Assembly (NCBI RefSeq): GCF_000526415.1
Contig: NZ_JAGA01000002.1
Span: 1,170,001-1,234,000 of the forward strand
Reading direction: 5' to 3'
Source: Kallotenue papyrolyticum
GTDB lineage: Bacteria > Chloroflexota > Chloroflexia > Chloroflexales > Kallotenuaceae
Length of the DNA: 64,000 nt
Position numbers and translations under genes: made by a program. This document shows, in pieces, positions 22,960-30,513 of this stretch. A model generated the notes under the pieces. That model saw only the letters and a list, made by a program, of their open reading frames with translations, had not been told where the DNA came from and made no database searches. The stretch's first letter is position 1, and the number at the start of each line of letters is the position of its first letter.

Positions 22960-23622
22960 ATGCAGCCCATTTCGTCTTCGCGCGCGGCGCCACGTGCTGC
23001 CGACTATGGCCAGACCTACTTTGCGCGGCTCTACGGCACTGTGCCGCGTCAGACGCCGATCGATCGCCTGCGCGACTGGCTGATCCACCGCCTCGTGACG
23101 CGTCATCTTGCCGGTGGTCGTCTGCTCGAAATCGGCTGTGGCTATGGCTACCTGCTGGGTCGCTTCGCTGATGCGTGGACAGTGTGCGGCACGGACATTT
23201 CGGTGCACGCCGCGGCGATTGCCCAACGCCGGCTACCGCACGCCCACATCGTGGCGGCTGACATCCAGGAGGGCATACCCTTCGCCGGTTGCTTCGATGC
23301 GCTGATCGCCGTCAACGTGATGGAGCACCTACCTGCGCCGGAGCGCGCTGCGCAGGCGATCGCTGCCGCGCTGCGTCGCGGCGGCTTGTTTGTCGCCCAC
23401 CTGCCGACGATCAGCAGCGCGTTGGCTGGCTGGATCTATGCGCGCACCTATGCCTCCGACGTGACGCATGTGTACCGGCCATCGGGCGCTGCATTCAACG
23501 CGCTGGTCGAGCGTACCGGCTTTCGTGTGCGGCAGAGCCTGTACTGCCCGTTCTGGCCCGCCGGCCTGTGGCGACGCCTGCGGCCCCATCCGGCCTATCT
23601 GGCGCTCTTCGAGCGGGTATGA
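22960..23622 (+). CDS. Class I SAM-dependent methyltransferase
   Basis: 220 aa from the ATG at 22960. Motif I is GRLLEIGCGYGYLLGRFA; the acidic residue of motif II is in VCGTDISVHA; the DALIAVNVMEHLP segment is the usual motif post-II of Methyltransf_11/23. The C-terminal part (GGLFVAHLPTISS...YASDVTHVYRPSGAAF) resembles methyltransferases found in glycan or lipid pathways. No ribosome-binding site precedes the start, and the promoter spacing implies a leaderless mRNA. It is followed by the repeat island. Acceptor unknown. Confidence 0.83.
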   Translation: MQPISSSRAAPRAADYGQTYFARLYGTVPRQTPIDRLRDWLIHRLVTRHLAGGRLLEIGCGYGYLLGRFADAWTVCGTDISVHAAAIAQRRLPHAHIVAADIQEGIPFAGCFDALIAVNVMEHLPAPERAAQAIAAALRRGGLFVAHLPTISSALAGWIYARTYASDVTHVYRPSGAAFNALVERTGFRVRQSLYCPFWPAGLWRRLRPHPAYLALFERV

Positions 23623-24160
23623 CGCGCTTCGCAGATCGGGAGGGGCAGACACGGAGGCGAGATTTTTGGCGCGAGGAGCATATTGAATGTTGTGATGGCG
23701 CTCGTGCGGGCGCCGCGGAAGCACGGCGCCCGCACGCCGAAGCACGTTTTTGGAGTGCGCCAGCCCATGCTGGCGCGCGAGCGCTCTGCGCTCGCCCTTG
23801 GTGGTGCAGGCGGGGTACCGCCGTCTCCAGGCTGCGCGCAACCGCCGGGGTGCGTTGTGATGGCGCCCTGGCGCTGCGGGAGCATGGCTCCCGCACGCCA
23901 AAGTGCGGGCGTTGCGGGAGGGTGGCGTCCGTACGCCACAGCGGTTTTTGGAGTGCGCCAGCCTGGCTGGCGCGCGAGCGCGGCGCGCTCGCAGGTAGGC
24001 GAGCATGGTGCCGGGCATGGAGGTGTGGGGACAACACCAGTGTCGCACTGCGCCCGCACCGCGGACACCGCGGGAGCATGGCTCCCGCACTCCACATGGC
24101 GCCGCGGGAGCACGGCGCCCGCACGCCGAAGAAGGAGTTTTGGAGTGCGCCAGCCATGCT

Positions 24161-24227
24161 GGCGCGCCACGCGCCGCGGGCAGTCGTGTCGGGGAGCGCA
24201 GGCACAAAACAGAATCGAGCTTCCCAC
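24161..24227. repeat. Direct repeat unit C, copy 1
   Basis: It begins GGCGCGCCACGCGCCGCGGG and ends with GGCACAAAACAGAATCGAGC plus TTCCCAC. It differs from copy 2 (24291-24358) at a few positions and one single-base indel. It follows unit A copy 3 directly. The A-rich tail stands out from the GC-rich surroundings. Confidence 0.85.
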
Positions 24228-24290
24228 ACGGGGGCGTCCTGGCGCCCGTGCGGGCGCCGCGGGAGCATGGCTCCCGCACTCCAAAGCGTG

Positions 24291-24358
24291 GGCGCGCCAC
24301 GCGCCGCGGGGCAGCCGCGTCGGGGAGCGCAGGCACAAAACAGAATCGAGCCTCCCAC
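24291..24358. repeat. Direct repeat unit C, copy 2
   Basis: A nearly identical second copy of the 24161-24227 unit, here preceded by a unit B palindrome rather than unit A. The repeat start-to-start distance is 130 bp. Confidence 0.85.
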
Positions 24359-24447
24359 GCGGTGCGCACCGGCGCCCGTACCCAGGCGCTTGATGGTTGC
24401 GCCGGCATGCGAGACTGTATCTTTATCCTGGTTGATGAAAGGAAACG

Positions 24448-24831
24448 ATGATGGACGAACTGGATTTCGATGTCGACACCATCCTGGAAGAGGGTGAGCT
24501 GGTCTATTCGCTGTACTGGGACAGCGGTGCACCCGGCGCCGGGGCGGATAGCGAAGCGGTGTATCTCTGGGATGAGGAGTACTTCGCCGTGCTGAGCTAC
24601 GAAGAAGAGATGCAAGGCCCGTTCGCGACCCTGCGCGAAGCGATCGAAGCCTGCGAGTTGAACTACGTCAACGAGTCTGTCGAAGCCATCGATAGCACCG
24701 AGCTGCGCGCCGCCGAGATCGCGGCCCTGTTGCGCACCGATGCGGAGACGAGCCTGCAACGGCTCACGATCAACAACGAGGATTGGCAGCGCACCGGTGA
24801 TGGGCGGTGGCTGCCGGCAGAAGAAGCATAG
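24448..24831 (+). CDS. Acidic hypothetical protein
   Basis: 127 aa, or 126 if the second of two adjacent ATG codons is used; AAAGG lies just upstream. It is strongly acidic (DELDFDVDTILEEGELVYSLYWDSG, WDEEYFAVLSYEEEMQGPFATLREAIEACELN) and predicted soluble. The pattern of a beta segment followed by a helix near FATLREAIEACEL is typical of small standalone alpha/beta proteins, but I do not recognise the family. It sits between the repeat island and asnS, 36 nt before the asnS start, and is probably cotranscribed with it. Confidence 0.75.
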   Translation: MMDELDFDVDTILEEGELVYSLYWDSGAPGAGADSEAVYLWDEEYFAVLSYEEEMQGPFATLREAIEACELNYVNESVEAIDSTELRAAEIAALLRTDAETSLQRLTINNEDWQRTGDGRWLPAEEA

Positions 24832-24867
24832 GGAGCCTTGACACGGAGTAACCATTCTGGAGCGCGT

Positions 24868-26211
24868 ATGTCTCTCCTGCCAAGCGCCTACATCGCGGAT
24901 ATCGCCCGGCACGCGGGCCAGAGCGTCACGCTGGCCGGCTGGGTCTATAACAAAACCGAAAAGGGCAAGCTAGTCTTTATCCAACTGCGCGACGGCACCG
25001 GCATCATCCAGTGCGTCGTGTTCAAAAAGAACGTCAGCGAGGAGGCCTTTGCTGCGGCCAAATCACTGACGCAGGAATCGTCGCTGTACGTCACCGGCAC
25101 GGTGCGCGCCGACGAGCGCGCGCCCGGCGGTTTCGAGATCGACGTCAGTGACCTGCGCATCGTGGCGCTGACGCAGGACTACCCGATCACGCCCAAGGAG
25201 CACGGCACCGAGTTCCTGATGGCCCATCGCCATCTGTGGGTGCGTTCCGCCAAGCAGCACGCGCTGCTGCGCATCCGCCACGAAGTGATCGCCGCCGCGC
25301 AGGACTACCTCAACAGCCAGGGCTTTATCCGCTTCGACACGCCGATCCTGACACCGGTAGCGGCCGAGGGAACCACCAACCTGTTCGCCACCGAGTATTT
25401 CGATCTGGGCACGGCCTACCTGGCGCAGACCGGCCAGCTCTACGTCGAAGCGGGCATGATGAGCTTCGGCAAGGTGTATTGCTTCGGCCCGACCTTTCGC
25501 GCCGAGCGCTCCAAGACGCGCCGCCACCTGACCGAGTTCTGGATGATCGAGCCTGAGATGGCCTTTGCCGATCAGGAAGACAACATGGTGCTGCAGGAGC
25601 ACTTCGTCAGCGCCATTGTGCAGCGCGTGCTAGAGCGCCGCCAGGCCGATCTCGCAACGCTGGGCCGCGATCTCAGCAAGCTGGAGCGCATCACGCCGCC
25701 GTTTCCACGCATCACCTACGATGAAGCGGTCGAGCTGATCAACCGCGCGGCGCAGCAGGGCGTGACCGTCCCGCCTGAGGATCAGCCCTTGCCGCCGATC
25801 ACTTGGGGCGACGATTTCGGCGCGCCGCACGAGACCTTTTTGGCGGCGCAGTTCGACAAGCCCGTGTTTGTGATGAACTATCCCACCGCGGCCAAGGCCT
25901 TCTATATGCAGCCGGTCGAGGGCCGGCCCGACGTGGTGCACTGCGCCGACCTGCTCGCGCCCGAAGGCTATGGCGAGATCATCGGCGGGTCGCAGCGCAT
26001 CCACGATCTGGAGCTGCTCGAACGGCGCATCCGCGAGCACGGGCTCAATCCCGACCACTATCGCTGGTACCTGGATCTGCGGCGCTATGGTACGGTGCCA
26101 CACGCCGGCTTTGGCATGGGCATCGAGCGCTGCACGGCCTGGATCGCCGGCACGCGCCATATTCGCGAGACGATTCCGTTTCCGCGCCAACTGTATCGCA
26201 TCTATCCTTGA
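24868..26211 (+). CDS. asnS: Asparaginyl-tRNA synthetase
   Basis: 447 aa from the ATG at 24868 (GGAG 5 nt upstream). Class IIb synthetase: N-terminal OB-fold anticodon-binding domain ([26 protein letters not shown]), then the catalytic core. Motif 1 surrounds [12 protein letters not shown], motif 2 is [21 protein letters not shown] and motif 3 is GFGMGIERC. The residues around [14 protein letters not shown] and the absence of aspartate-specific features favour AsnRS over AspRS. gatB is also in the window, but GatCAB may then serve mainly Gln-tRNA formation (inference). Followed by an M29 aminopeptidase. Confidence 0.93.
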   Translation: MSLLPSAYIADIARHAGQSVTLAGWVYNKTEKGKLVFIQLRDGTGIIQCVVFKKNVSEEAFAAAKSLTQESSLYVTGTVRADERAPGGFEIDVSDLRIVALTQDYPITPKEHGTEFLMAHRHLWVRSAKQHALLRIRHEVIAAAQDYLNSQGFIRFDTPILTPVAAEGTTNLFATEYFDLGTAYLAQTGQLYVEAGMMSFGKVYCFGPTFRAERSKTRRHLTEFWMIEPEMAFADQEDNMVLQEHFVSAIVQRVLERRQADLATLGRDLSKLERITPPFPRITYDEAVELINRAAQQGVTVPPEDQPLPPITWGDDFGAPHETFLAAQFDKPVFVMNYPTAAKAFYMQPVEGRPDVVHCADLLAPEGYGEIIGGSQRIHDLELLERRIREHGLNPDHYRWYLDLRRYGTVPHAGFGMGIERCTAWIAGTRHIRETIPFPRQLYRIYP

Positions 26212-26255
26212 AACGCTGGGCGGACGCGCGTCGTCTGTCCGCCAGGAGCAAGGGC

Positions 26256-27362
26256 ATGACCGATCCACGTATTGCCAAAATGGCACATCTCTTGGTGCAC
26301 TATTCGCTGGAGCTCAAGCCGGGCCAGCAGTGCGCCATCTTCACCTCGCCGCTGGCCGATGAGCTGACGCTGGCGGTCTATGCCGCAGCCCTAGAAGCCG
26401 GCGCGCATGTTGCGCTGCTGCCGCAGGTGCCCGGCGCCGAGGAACTGTTCTATCGCCTGGCGTCCGACGCGCAGCTTGACTACGTGCCGCCGGTGCGTAA
26501 GCTGGTGCTCGAAAGCTTCGATGCCTACCTGTCGATCGGCGCGCCGCTCAACACGCGCGAATTGAGCGGCATCGATCCCGAACGTCTCGCGCGCACGCGC
26601 AAGGCCGGCGCGCCGCTGATGCGCACGTTCATGGAGCGCAGCGCGCGCGGCGAGCTGCGCTGGTGCGGCACGGTCTATCCCACTGCCGCGCTGGCGCAGG
26701 AAGCGGGCATGAGCCTGCACGAGTACCGCGAGTTTGTGTTGCGCGCCGGCCAGTTGGACGCGCCCGATCCGATCGCGGTCTGGCAGCAGGAAGGTGAGCG
26801 CCAGCGCCAGTTGATCACCTGGCTCAAGGGCCGCGATGCAGTGGTGCTCAAGGGCTCCGATATCGACCTGCGCCTGTCGATCAAGGATCGCGTCTTTGTC
26901 GAGGCCGATGGCCGTTACAACTTTCCCGACGGCGAGATCTTCACCGGTCCGGTCGAGACTTCGGCGAACGGCTGGGTGCGCTTCCGCTACCCGGCGATCG
27001 TGGCCGGGCAGGAGGTCACCGATATCGAACTCTGGTTCGAGGATGGACGGGTGGTCAAAGAGCGCGCCGGCAAGGGCCAGGAGCTGCTCACGGCCATGCT
27101 CAATACCGATCCCGGCGCGCGCTACCTGGGCGAGTGGGGCATCGGCACCAACTACCAGATTCAGCGCTTCACGCACAACATCCTCTTCGACGAAAAGATC
27201 GGCGGCACGATTCACCTGGCGCTGGGCGCGAGCTATCCCGAAACCGGCGGGCGCAATCAGTCGGGCGTGCACTGGGACATGATCTGCGATATGCGCGATG
27301 CCGAGATCACCATCGATGGCGAGCTGTTCTACAAGGATGGCCGTCCGGTGATCGAGCTTTAA
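26256..27362 (+). CDS. M29 family aminopeptidase
   Basis: 368 aa from the ATG at 26256 (CAGGAG upstream). Family M29 (AmpS/AmpT/PepS) markers are seen: LLVHYSLELKPGQQCAIFTSPLADELT at the N-terminus, DIDLRLSIKDRVFVEADGRYNFPDGEIFTGP in the middle and LGEWGIGTNYQIQRFTHNILFDEKIGGTIHLALGASYPE plus GVHWDMICDMRD at the end. These carry the Glu, His, Tyr and Asp ligands of the two-metal site. It is a cytosolic broad-specificity aminopeptidase common in thermophiles. Its stop overlaps the convergent FGE-like gene by 4 bases. Confidence 0.93.
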   Translation: MTDPRIAKMAHLLVHYSLELKPGQQCAIFTSPLADELTLAVYAAALEAGAHVALLPQVPGAEELFYRLASDAQLDYVPPVRKLVLESFDAYLSIGAPLNTRELSGIDPERLARTRKAGAPLMRTFMERSARGELRWCGTVYPTAALAQEAGMSLHEYREFVLRAGQLDAPDPIAVWQQEGERQRQLITWLKGRDAVVLKGSDIDLRLSIKDRVFVEADGRYNFPDGEIFTGPVETSANGWVRFRYPAIVAGQEVTDIELWFEDGRVVKERAGKGQELLTAMLNTDPGARYLGEWGIGTNYQIQRFTHNILFDEKIGGTIHLALGASYPETGGRNQSGVHWDMICDMRDAEITIDGELFYKDGRPVIEL

Positions 27363-28171
27363 GCGTCGCAGGCCAGGCGAAAGCCGACGAAGGGCGTGCG
27401 CTGCGCCGGGTCGAGCCGTAAGCGGCAGGCGCAGCGTGCAAATCCCTCTGGGTTGACATAACAACCGCCGCGGATGATGCGTCGCTGCTCCAGTGGTGGC
27501 GGTGCGTGTTCGGGCGCGCGGTGCAGGAGCCGTTGCAGCAGGCGGCGCGAGGCCGTCGTGTGCAGCGGCTCCATCCCGTTGCGGCCATCCTCGGCGCGGT
27601 AGGGATAGGGCGCCTGCAGGCTTTGGGTCCACTCGTACACGTTGCCGGCCAGGTCCAACACACCATAGGGTGAGGCGCCCGTGGGGTAGTGATCCACAGG
27701 CGTGGTCGTGCCGATACCGCTCTCGCGCGTGTTGCAGCGCGCCGGATCGAAGCGATCACCCCACGGGAATGCGCGGCCATCCGTGCCGCGCGCGGCCTTT
27801 TCCCACTCAGCCTCGGTCGGCAGGCGGAACGGCTGCCCGGTGAGCTGCCTGAGCCAGGCGCAGAAGCGCTGCGCTTCATGCCAGCTCACATCCACGACCG
27901 GATGGGTGGGCGGCGCAGCGCGCGGCGCGACGTCGCCGCTATCATGCTGAAACAGCGCATAGAGCGCGTTGGTGACCGGCGTCTGTGCGATCAGGAAGCG
28001 CTCGACCCACACCTCGTGCTGCGGCGACTCATCGGCATAGCTTTCGCGCGTGCCGCCGTAGCGTTGCGCCAGCGCCGAACGTTGGGCGTCGGGCGTGCCC
28101 ATGCGGAACGGCCCTGCCGGAATGACGATCAGCGGTGGCAAGCAGTGCTCGAGCTCCTGGAGCAGCTTCAT
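27359..28171 (-). CDS. FGE-sulfatase (SUMF1) domain protein, no FGE cysteine pair
   Basis: 270 aa. Family segments: VIPAGPFRMGTPD, ESPQHEVWVERFLIAQTPVTNALYALF, VVDVSWHEAQRFCAWLRQLTGQPFRLPTEAEWEKAARGTDGRAFPWGD, GVLDLAGNVYEWT and RGGCYVNPEGFARCACRLRLDPAQRTPFVGFRLA. The end matches the general FGE-sulfatase fold, but the CxxxxC arrangement of true formylglycine-generating enzymes is absent. It is therefore more likely a member with another role, such as a lectin-like or metal-dependent oxidase. It is translationally coupled (ATGA) to the O-methyltransferase upstream. Confidence 0.85.
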   Translation of the reverse strand: MKLLQELEHCLPPLIVIPAGPFRMGTPDAQRSALAQRYGGTRESYADESPQHEVWVERFLIAQTPVTNALYALFQHDSGDVAPRAAPPTHPVVDVSWHEAQRFCAWLRQLTGQPFRLPTEAEWEKAARGTDGRAFPWGDRFDPARCNTRESGIGTTTPVDHYPTGASPYGVLDLAGNVYEWTQSLQAPYPYRAEDGRNGMEPLHTTASRRLLQRLLHRAPEHAPPPLEQRRIIRGGCYVNPEGFARCACRLRLDPAQRTPFVGFRLACDA

Positions 28172-28854
28172 GATGTGGCATTGGTTTCGGCGGTCACCAG
28201 CGCGAGTGCCAGCCCGTCGTAGCCCTTGCTGCCAACGATTTGGAGCACAGTGGCCTGCACGCGTGGCTCGGCTGCCAATCGCTCCAGAAACCGCCGCATG
28301 CCCTGCACGGCTGGATCGCTGCTGTCGGCATCGATCACGGTGCCATTGCGCACCACGTTGTCCACGATGATCAGGCTGCCGGGCCGCGTCAAACGTAGCG
28401 CCCAGGCGAAGTAGTCGGCGGTGCCGGGCTTGTCGGCATCGATAAACACCAGATCAAATGGGCCGGCACCCTCCTCGGCGAGCCGCGGCAGGCTCTGCAG
28501 CGCGGGCCCGACGCGCACCTCGACGCGCTCGCTTAGGCCGGCGCGCGCCAGGTTGGTACGAGCCACCTCGGCGTGGCGTGGCTCCAGCTCCAGGGTGATC
28601 AAGCGGCCAGCGGGCGGCAGCGCCCGGGCCAGCCAGATCGTGCTGTAGCCGCCCAGCGTGCCGATCTCCAGCATATTGCGCGCACCAATGGCGCGCGCCA
28701 GAAGGTGGAGCAGCATGCCTTGATTGGGCGCAACCTGAATCTGGGGCAGGCCCGCGGCGCTGGCCTGCGTCAAGGCCGCTTCCAGGACCGGATCGGACAA
28801 CGCCAGCACCTCGGTCAGATACTGGTCAACTGCGGTCCAGCGTGCGTCAGTCAT
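28168..28854 (-). CDS. O-methyltransferase (COMT-like, family 3)
   Basis: 228 aa. Motif I is MLEIGTLGGYSTIWLARALPPAGRLITLELEP, followed by RVEVRVGPALQSLP and the metal-binding DLVFIDADKPGTADYFAWALRL...GSLIIVDNVVRNG. This is the class I O-methyltransferase family of catechol- and caffeoyl-CoA-type enzymes, which need a divalent metal. It sits in the middle of a three-gene operon with a HAD phosphatase and an FGE-like protein, joined by ATGA overlaps at both ends. The acceptor is not known. Confidence 0.9.
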   Translation of the reverse strand: MTDARWTAVDQYLTEVLALSDPVLEAALTQASAAGLPQIQVAPNQGMLLHLLARAIGARNMLEIGTLGGYSTIWLARALPPAGRLITLELEPRHAEVARTNLARAGLSERVEVRVGPALQSLPRLAEEGAGPFDLVFIDADKPGTADYFAWALRLTRPGSLIIVDNVVRNGTVIDADSSDPAVQGMRRFLERLAAEPRVQATVLQIVGSKGYDGLALALVTAETNATS

Positions 28855-29549
28855 CGGTAGCTCCTGTCTGTTTGCCGGGCAGCGGCGGGGATCAATCGTT
28901 CAAAGGCATCCTCGGGCAGCCGATCCAGCGACGGCGTGACCAGATCGGCGCTGTGGGGTGGGTGGGCCGTGCCCACGGCGATCACGCGCATGCCGGCACG
29001 TCGCGCGGCTTCGACACCGGCGGCGGCGTCTTCCACCACCACGCAGCGCTCCGGTGGCACGTCCAGCCGGGCGGCGGCGACCAGAAAGACCTGCGGGTCG
29101 GGCTTGCCGCGTTGCACATCCTCGGCGGAGACCAGCGCGTCGAAAAACGGGCGAATGGCAAGCACGTCCAGGATCGCCTCGATATTGAGCCGTGGCGCCG
29201 ACGAGGCGATCGCCTGACGCCAGCCGGCGGCATGGAGGCGGGCCAACCAGTCGCGCGCGCCCGGCAGGAGATCGATCCCGCGCTCGCGAATCAGCTCGCG
29301 GTAGCGCTGCTCTTTGGCGTCGCCGATGCGCTGGATGGCCGCATCGCTCAGCTCCGGCCCGAAGAGGGTGCGCAGAATCGTGTCGTTGCGCTGGCCGAAG
29401 GTGCGGGCGAACTGCTCGCGCGTCAGGGCATAGCCTTCAGCGGCCAAGGCTTCCCGCCATGACAGCCAGTGGTACTCGGCAGAGTCGAGTAGCGTACCGT
29501 CCATATCCCACAGCACGGCGCGGGGCAGTGAATCGGATGATGTGTGCAT
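28851..29549 (-). CDS. HAD hydrolase, beta-phosphoglucomutase-like
   Basis: 232 aa from the ATG at 29549 (GGAG 4 nt upstream). Motif I is LWDMDGTLLDSAEYHWLSW, with the cap-domain sequence FGQRNDTILRTLFG; motif II is QAIASSAPRLNIEAIL; motif III is QRGKPDPQVFLVAAARL; motif IV is CVVVEDAAAGVEAARRAGMRVIAVG. This fits the beta-phosphoglucomutase/sugar-phosphatase (HAD-IA) group. First gene of the HAD/O-methyltransferase/FGE-like operon. Whether it is a mutase or a phosphatase cannot be settled from the motifs alone. Confidence 0.88.
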   Translation of the reverse strand: MHTSSDSLPRAVLWDMDGTLLDSAEYHWLSWREALAAEGYALTREQFARTFGQRNDTILRTLFGPELSDAAIQRIGDAKEQRYRELIRERGIDLLPGARDWLARLHAAGWRQAIASSAPRLNIEAILDVLAIRPFFDALVSAEDVQRGKPDPQVFLVAAARLDVPPERCVVVEDAAAGVEAARRAGMRVIAVGTAHPPHSADLVTPSLDRLPEDAFERLIPAAARQTDRSYR

Positions 29550-29657
29550 AGCGCTCCATATCCTGTTGTTGCTCTGGAGCGATTGTACCAGAGGCGTTGG
29601 CTGCGCGGCGCTCCAAAGTACTGAGCGTAGTCGGCCCTGTTGTACTAGCGGCGGATC

Positions 29658-29686
29658 TTGCGGGGCGCTGAGCGGCTGCGTATGCT
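29658..29686 (+). promoter_or_regulatory. Promoter of the chemosensory operon (leaderless)
   Basis: -35 TTGCGG (29658-29663), 17-bp spacer and -10 TATGCT (29681-29686). The first ATG of the CheW gene is 7 nt past the -10 and has no Shine-Dalgarno, as with the 22960 gene. Confidence 0.5.
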
Positions 29687-29693
29687 GACAGGC

Positions 29694-30161
29694 ATGGAGC
29701 AGATCGCCTCGATTGACGCGCTTCGTCTGTTGATTGTTGTGCTCGCGGATGAGCAGTATGCCCTGCCTGTGGAGCAGGTCCGCGAAGTGCTGCGCTGGCG
29801 CACGCCCACGCCGGTGCCGGGCACGCCCCCAGCCCTGCTGGGCCTGATCCACCACCGCGGCGCGATCCTGCCGGTCGTGGATGCGCGCCATGTATTGGGG
29901 CTGCCGCTGGTCGCGCCGACGCGCACGACACGCCTGCTGGTGATCGAGGACGAGCAGACCCAGGCCGCGCTGCTGTGTGACGCCGTCGCCGATATTGCAG
30001 CGCTGGATGCCGCCGCGATCGAGCCGCCCTCGGCGCTGCCGGGCGCGGATGCCAACCTGGTGAGCGGCGTGTGTTGCTACGAACGCAAGCCTACCGCCGT
30101 GCTGCATCTGCCAGGGTTATGGGCGGCGGTCAGTGTGAGACGCTCCGATGATGCGCGCTGA
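29694..30161 (+). CDS. CheW-like coupling protein
   Basis: 155 aa. A single CheW domain: LLIVVLADEQYALPVEQVREVLRW, TPTPVPGTPPALLGLIHHRGAILPVVDARHVLGLP and TRLLVIEDEQTQAALLCDAVADI follow the usual two SH3-like barrels. CheW proteins link receptor tips to CheA. Start chosen at MEQIAS (29694); it appears leaderless. The next gene overlaps its end by about 14 nt. First gene of a four-gene chemosensory operon. Confidence 0.87.
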   Translation: MEQIASIDALRLLIVVLADEQYALPVEQVREVLRWRTPTPVPGTPPALLGLIHHRGAILPVVDARHVLGLPLVAPTRTTRLLVIEDEQTQAALLCDAVADIAALDAAAIEPPSALPGADANLVSGVCCYERKPTAVLHLPGLWAAVSVRRSDDAR

Positions 30162-30513
30162 ATGGCTACTGCTGACCAGCGGGCCCTACCGCCTGGCGGT
30201 GCCGATGGCGCAGGTGCGGGCGCTGCAACGCAGGGCGCCCGCCGATGGCACGCGGCCGCTGGCCCGCGCGCTAGGCGCAACGCCGGCGGAAGACGAAGCC
30301 TGTCTGTTGGTGGCGCAGACCCCGGTGGGCGAGGCGCGCTTTCAGGTCCAGGAGGCGGACGTGTACGGCGACCTGCCCCATCTGCCCTTGCCGCCGCTGC
30401 TCCAACGGCTGGCCCATCCGTCCATCGCCGGCGTCGTCCTTGACGGCGAGACACCGATCCCGATTGTCGATCTGGCTCACCTTGTAGCTCAACCTGGATT
30501 GAACGACACATGA
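30148..30513 (+). CDS. Divergent CheW-like protein
   Basis: 121 aa; start at 30148 or the adjacent 30151. Short for CheW (usually ~150). It begins [25 protein letters not shown], the first strand and loop of a CheW barrel, and ends [21 protein letters not shown], the P-I-V-D-L signature. The central region is shortened ([36 protein letters not shown]). It is likely a degenerate second coupling protein. It overlaps the preceding CheW gene and the MCP gene downstream (ATGA at 30510). Confidence 0.68.
   Translation: MMRAEWLLLTSGPYRLAVPMAQVRALQRRAPADGTRPLARALGATPAEDEACLLVAQTPVGEARFQVQEADVYGDLPHLPLPPLLQRLAHPSIAGVVLDGETPIPIVDLAHLVAQPGLNDT

Larger units (their letters stand above)
23623..24447. repeat. 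Non-coding island of palindromic and direct repeats
   Basis: About 820 bp with no credible gene; frames here are repetitive (runs of Gly-Ser-His-Ala-Pro-type peptides) and arise from palindromes. Three unit types recur. Unit A (23747-23778, 23945-23975, 24138-24168) is TTTTGGAGTGCGCCAGC + loop + GCTGGCGC. Unit B (23876-23894, 24070-24088, 24259-24277) is GCGGGAGC-ATG-GCTCCCGC. On the opposite strand it begins with the same TGGAGTGCG in two of three copies. Unit C is a 67-68-bp direct repeat (24161-24227, 24291-24358). Further GGCGCC-armed hairpins lie at 23708-23731 and 24098-24120. It looks like a REP/BIME-type cluster; no transposase or RAYT gene is in the window. Confidence 0.85.

Noticed and set aside
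23700-24360. CRISPR array
   Set aside because: Repeats are of several types, unevenly spaced and mostly self-palindromic, without uniform spacers or cas genes.
23683-24912. Several 150-500-aa frames across the palindrome island
   Set aside because: Their peptides are low-complexity echoes of the palindromes (for example repeated HGSRTP, CGSHAPAAP-type runs), in several frames at once; no start site or family.
27359-28171. True formylglycine-generating enzyme
   Set aside because: The cysteine pair required for cysteine-to-formylglycine conversion is absent at the expected place; kept as FGE-fold protein only.
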